Made by a program: the position numbers and the translations under genes
Assembly: GCA_038924905.1 (NCBI GenBank)
Contig: JBCKUK010000030.1
Span: 1-15,559, forward strand
DNA: 15,559 nucleotides
Direction of reading: 5' to 3'
Origin: JBCKUK01 sp038924905
Lineage (GTDB): Bacteria; Pseudomonadota; Gammaproteobacteria; Burkholderiales; Methylophilaceae
Shown here: positions 7,028 through 13,597 of the stretch, one piece after another
Layout of the letters: each line of letters begins with the position of its first letter
How positions within the stretch are numbered: position 1 is the first letter of the stretch
Notes under the pieces: model-generated
Databases searched by the model: none
The model's input: the letters and a program-made list of their open reading frames with translations, nothing else
Told to the model about the DNA's origin: nothing

Positions 7028-8212
7028 ATGAAGTCCTCAAACACCATTCTAGTCATTGTTCTGGCCAGTCTTGCTGCGCTGGCGCCTTTTGCCATTGATA
7101 CATACCTGCCAGCCTTCCCCACGCTGGAAGCCGCGCTGCATGGCAGCACGGTGGATATTCAGCAAAGCCTTACGTTCTACCTGGTGCCCTATACCTTGAT
7201 GACACTGTGGCATGGCGCGATTTCAGATTCAATTGGGCGTATTGCTACCATCAAATGGGGCTTGGGTGTTTTTGTGCTGGCCTCCATAGGCTGTGCATAC
7301 GCGCCCAATGTAGAGACCTTATGGTTCTTCCGTGCGCTGCAAGGCATGTCCGGCGGCGCGGGCAATGTAGTGGCGCGTGCCATGGTGCGTGATTTGTTTG
7401 AAGGCGCGCAAGCCCAGCGCGTGATGGCCACTGTACAAATGCTGTTTGGTATTGCGCCAGCCGTGGCGCCGATTATTGGCGGCGTCCTGCTTGGTATCCA
7501 CTGGCAGGCAATTTTTATCTTTTTAGCGCTCTATGCCGCGCTCTCGCTGTGGGCAGCCATCAAGTATCTGCCGGAAACCATGCCGCCATCAAAGCGTCTG
7601 CCACTCTCAACAAAGCAGGTGCTTAAGGACTACAAGCTGATCTTCAAGGATAAAGAGTTCAACCTGGTGGTGATTGCGCTCGGCGCCAATTTCGCTGCGT
7701 TCTTTGTCTATGTGCTGGCAAGCCCGGTATTCCTGATCAAGCATTTGGGGTTAAATCAGCATCAATTCGGCTGGATGTTCATCCCCACCGTCTGCGGCAT
7801 GGTGTTGGGCTCATACCTTGCCAAGCGCGCAGCAGGGCGCTATTCACAGCGACAAGTGGTGCGGGTGGCTTATGCATGGATGGCTTTGATTGTGCTGCTC
7901 AACCTCGTGATATGTTTCGTCTTGCCGGCAAACCCCATTTACAACATCGCACCAATCGGGCTGTTTAACATCGGCATGGCGCTCGCCATGCCAATACTCT
8001 CTCTAGCCGCATTGGATAGGCACCCAAAAATACGCGGCACTGCGGCTTCCGGCCAAACCTTTGTGCAAATGATGCTTTCTACGGTTTCAGCAGGTCTGGT
8101 TGTGCCACTGGTCTGGTATGCGCCATCGTGGCTGGCATGGGCAATGGCGGGTTATCTGGTGCTGGGTTGGCTGGCTGTGCGTAAGAGTGAGCTTTGGCGG
8201 GGTGCAAAATAA
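7028..8212 (+). CDS. Bcr/CflA family drug-efflux MFS transporter
   Basis: A 394-residue inner-membrane protein with about 12 hydrophobic segments, the usual size of the Bcr/CflA group of drug:H+ antiporters. The first helix ends with the family signature AIDTYLPAFP (22-31). MFS motif A is present as GAISDSIGR (63-71), and RALQGMSGGAGNVVARAMVRD matches helix 4 of the group. The family exports bicyclomycin, chloramphenicol and similar compounds; the substrate here is unknown. The start codon has only a weak ribosome binding site. The gene stands alone between the terminator at 6981-7006 and the accessory island. A diverged second copy of its last 50 bp is found at 9333-9382, so the 3' end of this gene is one boundary of an inserted segment. 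Confidence 0.9.
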   Translation: MKSSNTILVIVLASLAALAPFAIDTYLPAFPTLEAALHGSTVDIQQSLTFYLVPYTLMTLWHGAISDSIGRIATIKWGLGVFVLASIGCAYAPNVETLWFFRALQGMSGGAGNVVARAMVRDLFEGAQAQRVMATVQMLFGIAPAVAPIIGGVLLGIHWQAIFIFLALYAALSLWAAIKYLPETMPPSKRLPLSTKQVLKDYKLIFKDKEFNLVVIALGANFAAFFVYVLASPVFLIKHLGLNQHQFGWMFIPTVCGMVLGSYLAKRAAGRYSQRQVVRVAYAWMALIVLLNLVICFVLPANPIYNIAPIGLFNIGMALAMPILSLAALDRHPKIRGTAASGQTFVQMMLSTVSAGLVVPLVWYAPSWLAWAMAGYLVLGWLAVRKSELWRGAK

Positions 8213-8231
8213 TCAGCTCAAGAGACATAAG

Positions 8232-8282
8232 GTTGACAATCGCCTGTTTATAGTTGACAATATACGATAAGTAGGTTGACAA
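8232..8282 (+). promoter_or_regulatory. Three direct repeats GTTGACAAT at 21-bp spacing (operator/promoter)
   Basis: The identical 9-mer GTTGACAAT occurs at 8232-8240, 8253-8261 and 8274-8282, exactly 21 bp apart (two helical turns), so all copies face the same side of the DNA. Each holds a consensus -35 hexamer, TTGACA. With a 17-bp spacer, TTGACA of copy 1 (8233-8238) places a -10-like GACAAT (8256-8261) within copy 2, giving a transcription start near 8268. The array ends 14 bp before the start codon of the HTH-ATPase-STAS gene. It is best read as an iterated operator overlapping the promoter of that gene, perhaps bound by its own HTH domain (inference). Confidence 0.75.
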
Positions 8283-8296
8283 TTAGGACACCCGCA

Positions 8297-9331
8297 ATGA
8301 CAAACGTACGCCTCCGTGGCGAAGCTATACGACGATTCATTATCGAAAACGTCGAAAAGCATCCATCAGATATTGCAAAGATTACTGCTGCCAAGTTTGC
8401 TGTTACAAGGCAAGCAATTAATAAACACGTCCAGAAACTTGTGTCAGAGAAGGCGCTAGTTCAGGAAGGCAAGACGCGAAGACAATCATATGCACTTACC
8501 CCACTCTTAAGCTGGGAAAAAGAATATCCCATTGTGAAAGGCCTGACAGAAGACAGGCCATGGAGCCAGGATATAGTGCCATCTCTAGGCAGCATCCCTG
8601 AAAATGTAAAGAGTATTTGGCACTATGGCTTCACAGAAATGTTCAATAATGCAATTGATCATTCTGAAGGTACGGAGATAACTGTAGAGTTCGAGAAGAC
8701 GGCCTACGCTACAACGATTAGCATTTTTGATGATGGCGTTGGTATTTTCAAAAAGATTCAGCGTGCAGCAGGTTTGCTAAACGAGCGCCACGCGGTGCTT
8801 GAGCTTGCAAAGGGCAAGTTTACTACTGACCCAAAAAATCATTCGGGAGAGGGCATCTTCTTTACTTCGCGCATGTTCGATGATTTTCAGATACTGTCCG
8901 GCAGCGTGTATTTCTCCCACAAATTTGCAAAGAGTGAAGACTGGATTCTTGAGCAGCCGAAAGAAACTGAAGGGACGATGGTTACGATGACTTTGAATAA
9001 CCATACATCAAGGACAACCAAGAAGGTTTTTGATACCTATTCAGAAGGCGAAGACTATGGTTTCACAAAGACAATCGTTCCGGTCAAGTTGACTGAATAT
9101 GGAGACGATAATCTGGTTTCCCGCTCACAAGCAAAACGGCTCTTGGTGAGGATTGATAGATTCAAGACCGTTGTGCTCGACTTCAGCGGAGTCGCTTCTA
9201 TTGGCCAGGCTTTTGCAGACGAAATATTTCGCGTTTTCGCTTCCCAACATCCAGAGGTCGAAATCATAGACATTAAAGCAAATGCGGATGTGAAGCGGAT
9301 GATTACGCGGGCGCTGACTCACGAGGGGTGA
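8297..9331 (+). CDS. wHTH - GHKL/HATPase - STAS-like (DUF4325) three-domain protein
   Basis: A 344-residue cytosolic protein. Residues 1-70 form a winged helix-turn-helix (helices around SDIAKITAAKFAVTRQAINKHVQ, basic wing GKTRRQ). Residues about 100-250 are a GHKL ATPase: N box EMFNNAIDHS (114-123) with the Mg-binding Asn, G1 box FDDGVGIF (144-151) and G2 box HSGEGIFFT (182-190). Residues about 263-344 resemble the STAS-like DUF4325 domain, with VVLDFSGVASIGQAFADEIF. At the place where anti-sigma antagonists carry the phosphorylated DSSG serine, the sequence reads IGQAF. No His-kinase dimerisation/phosphoacceptor helix is visible. The ATG at 8297 has an AGGA site and follows the 21-bp operator array. 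A partner-switch-like regulator with ATP-dependent control of DNA binding is inferred. Position between a transporter-tail duplication and a dead restriction gene suggests acquisition by transfer. Confidence 0.82.
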   Translation: MTNVRLRGEAIRRFIIENVEKHPSDIAKITAAKFAVTRQAINKHVQKLVSEKALVQEGKTRRQSYALTPLLSWEKEYPIVKGLTEDRPWSQDIVPSLGSIPENVKSIWHYGFTEMFNNAIDHSEGTEITVEFEKTAYATTISIFDDGVGIFKKIQRAAGLLNERHAVLELAKGKFTTDPKNHSGEGIFFTSRMFDDFQILSGSVYFSHKFAKSEDWILEQPKETEGTMVTMTLNNHTSRTTKKVFDTYSEGEDYGFTKTIVPVKLTEYGDDNLVSRSQAKRLLVRIDRFKTVVLDFSGVASIGQAFADEIFRVFASQHPEVEIIDIKANADVKRMITRALTHEG

Positions 9332-9332
9332 A

Positions 9333-9389
9333 GTGCTGGTCTGGCTGGCCGTGCGTAAGAGTGAGCTTTGGTGGGTTGCAAAGAAATAG
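9333..9389 (+). pseudogene. Duplicated 3' tail of the Bcr/CflA transporter gene
   Basis: Bases 9333-9382 match 8159-8208, the end of the MFS gene, at about 45 of 50 positions. The copy stays in frame and ends in TAG, reading LAVRKSELW near its end, as in the intact protein. The changes include G to V and R to W, so it looks like the tail of a diverged homologue rather than a fresh copy. It starts two bases after the stop codon of the HTH-ATPase-STAS gene. Confidence 0.85.
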
Positions 9390-9411
9390 CGAGGCTGACG
9401 CTTTTAGCCAA

Positions 9412-10518
9412 TCAAGCCGATGACCCAGTCCACAATGTACGGGCATGACGAAACAAGCTCTCGGCGCGGTCTTCTATTGCGCGCTCGTCCCAATTTGAAA
9501 CCCCTTCAAAGTACCGATTCAATGCGAGCACCGATTCACTAAGATATTGCTTTTTCTCCGTAAATCCAGCATTCCGCATGGCTGCATTGAGCGTTTGCGT
9601 TACCGCCGTTAAGTTGCCGACGGAGTGAATCAGGCTAAGGCGTTTCTGGATTAGTGGTGACAGGCGTTCATACCTTTCCTTTTCCTCGTCTGTTTGTCCG
9701 AAGAACCACTCGCTATTCATTTCTTTGGGAACCGTCTCGCCGCCGAGAGGGTAATTGTCTGTCCATTGCTGCGGCATGATGTGCTCAACAGAAACATATG
9801 GAATTGGTGTTTCTTCCGCTCTATCAGACCGGATGACAGATTCCAGTTGCCGGAACATCAAAGTGTAATGGTCTAACAATCTGCCACACAAATTAAGAGG
9901 CTATAATCACTTAACGGAGCATTAAACATGACTACACTCAGAAATCAATTTACAACCGAATTTAAGCAAGAATGCGTTAACTTAGTACTCAATCAAGGTT
10001 ACAGTGTTATCCAAGCTGCCATAGCTAATCGGAAATAGCTCTAGCACCCTCTCTGGAGAACCAGCGGAAATAATCTGGCAAAAGGTGTTTCTGTTTACCA
10101 GCGTGGGCCACAGCTTGTATTGTTCTTGCTCAGGCACCTCCATAAGCTCTACGTCCGGGTTGAGCAGGCAGCGTTCAGCCGCGCGCGCAACATGGGGAAG
10201 ATCTTTGCGTTTTGCGGTGTCACGTAGGGCAGTAAGAAGAAGTTGAAAGGTAGTCAACCGTTGTTGACCATCAATGACGATGAATTTGCTCACCTGTTTT
10301 GTGCTTGTGCGGCGAGCAGAATCGAAAATCACGGCACCCAAGAAATGTGGAGACGTGTTTTTGCCATCTTGACGCGCGGCGAGCTTTTCTTCAATGTCAT
10401 TCCAGAATGGCTCCCACTGCTCGTCGCGTGACCATACATAGTGACGCTGAAACATTGGTACAACGTAGCGTTGCGTAGGTTCGAAAAGTGCCGTTATCGT
10501 TCTTGGATTTGCCTGTAC
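9412..10518 (-). pseudogene. Broken GmrSD-type (DUF262/DUF1524) type IV restriction gene
   Basis: Two separated pieces of one gene. The 5' piece (10518 to about 10025) encodes the DUF262 (GmrS-like) start: QRYVVPMFQRHYVW, a QWEPFWNDI segment and the hallmark IDGQQRLTT. The 3' piece (about 9888 to 9412) encodes the DUF1524 (GmrD-like) HNH nuclease end, with VEHIMPQQW and HSVGNLT. Intact relatives run to roughly 550-700 residues, but only about 165 plus 159 remain, so the middle is gone; an IS3-family remnant fills the gap at about 9890-10020. The true start seems lost as well. An AGGGAG site (10530-10525) is followed six bases later by GTA (10518-10516) where GTG or ATG is expected, and no start codon lies between the upstream stop and M at 10455. 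Known family role: NTP-dependent cleavage of modified (for example glucosylated hydroxymethylcytosine) phage DNA. Confidence 0.85.
9890..10020 (+). mobile_element. IS3-family insertion sequence remnant (5' end of orfA)
   Basis: This stretch carries a TATAAT (9902-9907), a CGGAG ribosome binding site and an ATG at 9928. The ATG starts an open frame reading MTTLRNQFTTEFKQECVNLV and on through NQGYSVIQAA, typical of the N-terminus of IS3-family OrfA (helix-turn-helix, EFK...LV...GYS..AA). The similarity stops at about 10020, and the frame ends at TAG 10036-10038 in restriction-gene sequence read backwards. Only about 130 bp survive, with no right end and no orfB. The ends are approximate. It sits exactly at the break in the DUF262/DUF1524 gene, so insertion followed by adjacent deletion is the likely cause of the damage. 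Confidence 0.75.
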
Positions 10519-10670
10519 TGATTGCTCCCTATATTGTGACGTAGACGATGCTTAACGCGCGAACGAGCACTTACCAGAAGGGTAGTGTGTTTCATCGCCA
10601 CATTGTACCGTGCGTGAGCACGTTGGCGGTACGACGTGATATACACGACATTCTGATTGCCAATCTTACA
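10519..10670. other. Gene-free stretch with inverted repeats
   Basis: No credible gene is seen. GTACCG (10605-10610) and CGGTAC (10627-10632) form a perfect 6-bp inverted repeat. Overlapping its left arm is an alternative hairpin, CGTGC-GTGA-GCACG (10609-10622). The two cannot form together. The AGGGAG ribosome binding site of the dead restriction gene, on the minus strand, is at 10530-10525, so this stretch probably held its promoter. Confidence 0.4.
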
Positions 10671-10673
10671 ATA

Positions 10674-10699
10674 AAAAAGGAGACCGAAGTCTCCTTTTT
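10674..10699 (-). terminator. Bidirectional terminator after fdxA
   Basis: AAAAAGGAGAC (10674-10684) pairs perfectly with GTCTCCTTTTT (10689-10699) around a CGAA loop. With A and T runs on both flanks it can work in either direction. It lies 17 bp past the fdxA stop on the minus strand. Confidence 0.85.
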
Positions 10700-10716
10700 C
10701 TTTATGGCTGAAGGGC

Positions 10717-11040
10717 TTACTCTTTCAGCAGCGCGCGCTTATCTTTAATCTTGCTGTATTTATCAGCTTCCGGCAGGCCTTCTTTTCTGCTGGTGATTGT
10801 TGGCCATAGCGCGGACAGGCGTGCATTCAAGGCAATATATTCCTGCTGGTCGGCTGGCACATCATCCTCGGCGAAAATGGCTTCTACCGGGCATTCTGCT
10901 ACGCACAAGGTGCAATCTATGCATTCATCCGGGTTGATGGCGAGGAAGTTAGGGCCTTCAACAAAGCAATCCACCGGGCAGACGTCTACGCAATCGGTGT
11001 ATTTGCATTGGATGCAGCTTTCGGTAACAACATAAGTCAT
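10717..11040 (-). CDS. fdxA: Seven-iron (3Fe-4S/4Fe-4S) ferredoxin FdxA
   Basis: A 107-residue ferredoxin of the Azotobacter FdI type, full length for the family. Cysteines 9, 17 and 50 are at the positions that bind the 3Fe-4S cluster, and 21, 40, 43 and 46 at those that bind the 4Fe-4S cluster, within the motifs CIQCKYTDCVDVCP and ECIDCTLCVAECP. Known role: low-potential cytosolic electron carrier; FdI has also been linked to control of oxidative-stress genes. The ATG has a GGAG site 8 bp upstream. It lies 176 bp downstream of cysN on the same strand, across a repeat-bearing gap, so it may have its own promoter. Serving as electron donor to the sulfite or APS reductase encoded nearby is possible but is only inferred from position. 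Confidence 0.95.
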   Translation of the reverse strand: MTYVVTESCIQCKYTDCVDVCPVDCFVEGPNFLAINPDECIDCTLCVAECPVEAIFAEDDVPADQQEYIALNARLSALWPTITSRKEGLPEADKYSKIKDKRALLKE

Positions 11041-11097
11041 TTTTTCACTCCATTGTCAGTTATTAATAATTTTACCTGTTTGCAGCTTTTATTGCGA

Positions 11098-11200
11098 CTG
11101 CTCCTTCCCCCTCGCAGGTGGAAGGTTGGGATGGGGGTTGGATGTGTCTTTGTGACAATCACTAGCCATCACCCCAGCCCTCTCCCGCGGGGAGAGGGAG
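11098..11200. repeat. Dispersed GC-rich palindrome between fdxA and cysN
   Basis: ACCCCAGCCC is followed by a perfect hairpin, CCCTCTCCC (11178-11186) with GGGAGAGGG (11190-11198). The same element recurs at 12554-12582. A diverged, oppositely oriented partner (CCTTCCCCCTCGCAGG, then GGATGGGGGTTGG) lies at about 11102-11142, so the pair may fold into one larger structure. Confidence 0.7.
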
Positions 11201-11216
11201 TGGCAAGCGGGTTGTC

Positions 11217-12509
11217 TCAAATAATCATGCCGGCGCCTACTGTGTTGTTTGTTGATTCGTCTATGAGGATGAATGCACCTGTGGCGCGATTGGTGGTGTA
11301 GGCATCCACCATCAACGGCTGCGCGAGTTTAAAGCTGATGCGCGCAATATCATTCATCGCCAGGCCAGTTGTGGGTAATTCTTCCAAGGTATTTACATCC
11401 ACCTTATAGCTGATGCTGCCAACTTTGGCTTTGGATTCGCGCGTGGTGTGGCGCACGATGTAAGTGCGGGCAGGCGAGAGCGGCGTTTCTGACAGCCAGC
11501 ACACCATGGCTTCGATCTGTTTGACTGGTTCGGGCGCTTGGCCTGTTTTGACAATCATGTCGCCACGCGAGGTATCAATTTCATCCTCCAGCAGTAACGT
11601 AATGGATTGCTCGGTTCTGGCATTTTGTAACAGCTCTTCGCCTACCTGGATGGCTTTAACCTTGGAGCTTAGACCGGAGGGCAGCACCGTTACGGCATCG
11701 CCCACGGCAATATCGCCTGATTCTATCCTGCCCATAAAGCCGCGGAAATCATGCAGCTCCGGGTCGTCCGACGCGTGTGGGCGGCAGACGAATTGCACCG
11801 GAAAGCGGAATTGTTCAGCTTGCTCACAATGCGCTGGCGGCGCGGCTTCCAGCATCTCCAGCAGCGTGGTCCCGGTATACCAGGGCATGGCATCGCCGTG
11901 GTCAACCAGCATATCGCCGACCAGGGCAGACATGGGGATGAAGCTGATATCGTGTCCGGCGCGCTGTAGGCCGATTTCTTTGGCAAAAGCCAGGTAGTCG
12001 GCGTAAATTTTGTCATAGACGGTTTGGTCGTAATCCACCAGATCCATTTTATTGATGGCAACCACAATATGCGGAATGCCCACCAGATGCGCCAGGTAGG
12101 AATGACGGCGGGTTTGTGTGAGCACGCCTTTGCGTGCATCAATCAGAATAATCGCCAGATTGGCCGTAGAGGCCGCAGTCACCATATTGCGCGTGTATTG
12201 CTCATGGCCTGGGGCATCGGCAATGATGTATTTGCGTGTGCCGGTGGAGAAGTAGCGATAGGCCACGTCAATGGTAATGCCTTGCTCGCGCTCGGCTTGC
12301 AGGCCATCGGTCAGCAGCGATAAATCCACAACTTCCAGGCCGCGTTTTTTGGAGGTGCGGGTAATCTGCGACAGAGTATCGGTGAGGATGGTCTTGGTAT
12401 CAAACAGCAAACGGCCGATGAGCGTGCTCTTGCCGTCATCCACGCTGCCGCAGGTCATAAAGCGCAGTAGGCTGTCGTTGTGTTCAAGTGGTTTATCTGT
12501 AGGTAACAT
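11217..12509 (-). CDS. cysN: Sulfate adenylyltransferase subunit 1 (GTPase) CysN
   Basis: The 430-residue GTPase subunit of ATP sulfurylase. With CysD it makes adenosine 5'-phosphosulfate (APS), GTP hydrolysis driving the unfavourable reaction. The EF-Tu-like G domain shows G1 GSVDDGKST (21-29), the switch motif EREQGITID (73-81), G3 DAPGH (98-102) and G4 NKMD (153-156). Beta-barrel domains follow. It ends without an APS kinase (CysC) extension, which fits the use of an APS reductase rather than a PAPS reductase in this operon. The ATG at 12509 is preceded by a 77-bp gap from cysD that contains a dispersed hairpin repeat. E. coli CysN is about 475 residues, so this is a short but complete form. 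Confidence 0.95.
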   Translation of the reverse strand: MLPTDKPLEHNDSLLRFMTCGSVDDGKSTLIGRLLFDTKTILTDTLSQITRTSKKRGLEVVDLSLLTDGLQAEREQGITIDVAYRYFSTGTRKYIIADAPGHEQYTRNMVTAASTANLAIILIDARKGVLTQTRRHSYLAHLVGIPHIVVAINKMDLVDYDQTVYDKIYADYLAFAKEIGLQRAGHDISFIPMSALVGDMLVDHGDAMPWYTGTTLLEMLEAAPPAHCEQAEQFRFPVQFVCRPHASDDPELHDFRGFMGRIESGDIAVGDAVTVLPSGLSSKVKAIQVGEELLQNARTEQSITLLLEDEIDTSRGDMIVKTGQAPEPVKQIEAMVCWLSETPLSPARTYIVRHTTRESKAKVGSISYKVDVNTLEELPTTGLAMNDIARISFKLAQPLMVDAYTTNRATGAFILIDESTNNTVGAGMII

Positions 12510-12553
12510 ATTTTCTATTTAGCTGGTTGATTGCAGTGTGTGAGCTTTGCCCT

Positions 12554-12583
12554 CACCCCAACCCTCTCCCGCGGGGAGAGGGG
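12554..12583. repeat. Dispersed GC-rich palindrome between cysD and cysN
   Basis: CACCCCAACCCTCTCCC followed by GCG and GGGAGAGGG: the stem is CCCTCTCCC (12562-12570) with GGGAGAGGG (12574-12582). It is nearly identical to the copy at 11171-11198. It starts 4 bp past the cysD stop, inside the operon, and could act as an mRNA stability or processing element. Confidence 0.75.
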
Positions 12584-12586
12584 GTC

Positions 12587-13501
12587 TTAAAAGTAGCCTT
12601 CCTTTTTGCGTAACTCCATCGAAGCGTCTGAGGTTTGGTCATCCAGCCGTGTCGCGCCACGCTCGGTGATTGTTGTTGAAGCAGTTTCAATGACGATTTT
12701 TCTAACGGTATCGGCCACGCTTTCAACTGGCGCGGTGCAGGTGATATCGCCCACGGTGCGATAGCGCACGGAGATGTCTTCTATAGTTTCCGTAGCGCGG
12801 GCAGGCGTCAGAGGTGTAATCGGTACGATAGCGCCATCACGGCGTACGATAGGGCGAGTGTGCGCAAAGTAAATGCTGGGCAGGCCAAGGTTTTCGCGCT
12901 CGATATATTGCCAGACGTCCATCTCGGTCCAATTGGAGATGGGGAAGGCGCGAATGTTCTCGCCCTTGTGGGTGCGGGCGTTGTAGAGATTCCACAGCTC
13001 TGGCCGCTGGTTTTTTGGATCCCACTGGCCGAACTCATCGCGGAAGCTCATGATGCGCTCTTTGGCGCGCGCTTTTTCTTCATCACGCCGTGCGCCGCCA
13101 ATACAGCAATCAAAGCCAAATTCTTCGATGGCTTCCAGTAGCGTTACGGATTGGTGCTTGTTGCGCGGCTCATCCGGCGTTTTTAATACCACGCTGCCGC
13201 GCTTCATGGAGTCTTCCACCGAGCGCACAATCAGGCGCTCACCAAGTTCGGCAGCGCGCTGATCACGAAAATCAATCACTTCCTGATAGTTGTGGCCGGT
13301 ATCAATATGCATCAACGGGAACGGGAAGCGGCCGGGGCGGAAGGCTTTCTCTGCGAGGCGCAAAAGGCACAGTGAATCCTTGCCGCCGGAAAACAGCAGC
13401 ACCGGATTGCTGCATTGCCCGGCGACTTCGCGCAGGATGTAGATGGCTTCGGATTCAAGCCAGTCAAGATGGGATAAAGGTTGTTTGGTCAAAGTAGTCA
13501 T
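12587..13501 (-). CDS. cysD: Sulfate adenylyltransferase subunit 2 CysD
   Basis: The 304-residue catalytic subunit of ATP sulfurylase, near the E. coli length of 302. It belongs to the PP-loop ATP pyrophosphatase family, with the signature FSGGKDSLCLL (SGGKDS at 38-43) and the HIDTGHNYQEVIDFRD segment. It joins sulfate to AMP from ATP and works as a heterodimer with CysN. The ATG at 13501 matches the family N-terminus; the ribosome binding site is weak. It lies between cysH (96-bp gap with a dispersed palindrome) and cysN (77-bp gap with another). The C-terminus (MELRKKEGYF) is the family ending, so the gene is complete. Confidence 0.95.
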   Translation of the reverse strand: MTTLTKQPLSHLDWLESEAIYILREVAGQCSNPVLLFSGGKDSLCLLRLAEKAFRPGRFPFPLMHIDTGHNYQEVIDFRDQRAAELGERLIVRSVEDSMKRGSVVLKTPDEPRNKHQSVTLLEAIEEFGFDCCIGGARRDEEKARAKERIMSFRDEFGQWDPKNQRPELWNLYNARTHKGENIRAFPISNWTEMDVWQYIERENLGLPSIYFAHTRPIVRRDGAIVPITPLTPARATETIEDISVRYRTVGDITCTAPVESVADTVRKIVIETASTTITERGATRLDDQTSDASMELRKKEGYF

Positions 13502-13526
13502 GTTTCTAAAAGTCTCAATCTTGTTT

Positions 13527-13592
13527 CGTCATTCCGGCGAAAGCCGGAATCTATTTTCTTTTGCTGGATCCCGAATCAAGCCCGGAATGACG
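13527..13592. repeat. Dispersed palindromic repeat in the cysH-cysD gap
   Basis: A 66-bp element with terminal inverted repeats CGTCATTCCGG and CCGGAATGACG. Inside the left end is a perfect hairpin, ATTCCGGC-GAAA-GCCGGAAT (13531-13550), with a GNRA loop. It belongs to the same class as 6811-6935. It lies inside the cys operon, 26 bp before the cysD start on the minus strand. Confidence 0.8.
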
Positions 13593-13597
13593 GCTTA

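Noticed and set aside
8232..8282. Short CRISPR-like array
   Set aside because: Repeat units are only 9 bp with 12-bp spacers, three copies, abutting a start codon; no cas gene. Better explained as an operator/promoter.
8297..9331. Classical sensor histidine kinase
   Set aside because: No transmembrane sensor, no H-box dimerisation helix and no response regulator nearby; the N-terminus is a DNA-binding fold.
9928..10038. Small 36-residue gene
   Set aside because: It is the truncated N-terminus of an IS3-family OrfA running into restriction-gene sequence; listed as a mobile element remnant instead.
9982..10455. Intact short DUF262 protein
   Set aside because: The start is inside the conserved FQRHYVW block, and its C-terminus is read backwards through the IS remnant, so it is a pseudogene fragment.
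10548..10748. 66-residue plus-strand open frame between the dead restriction gene and fdxA
   Set aside because: Crosses the bidirectional terminator and overlaps the 3' end of fdxA; no recognisable domain or good ribosome binding site.
11464..11997. 177-residue plus-strand open frame
   Set aside because: Lies entirely antisense to cysN, has low-complexity Ser-rich composition and no recognisable domain.
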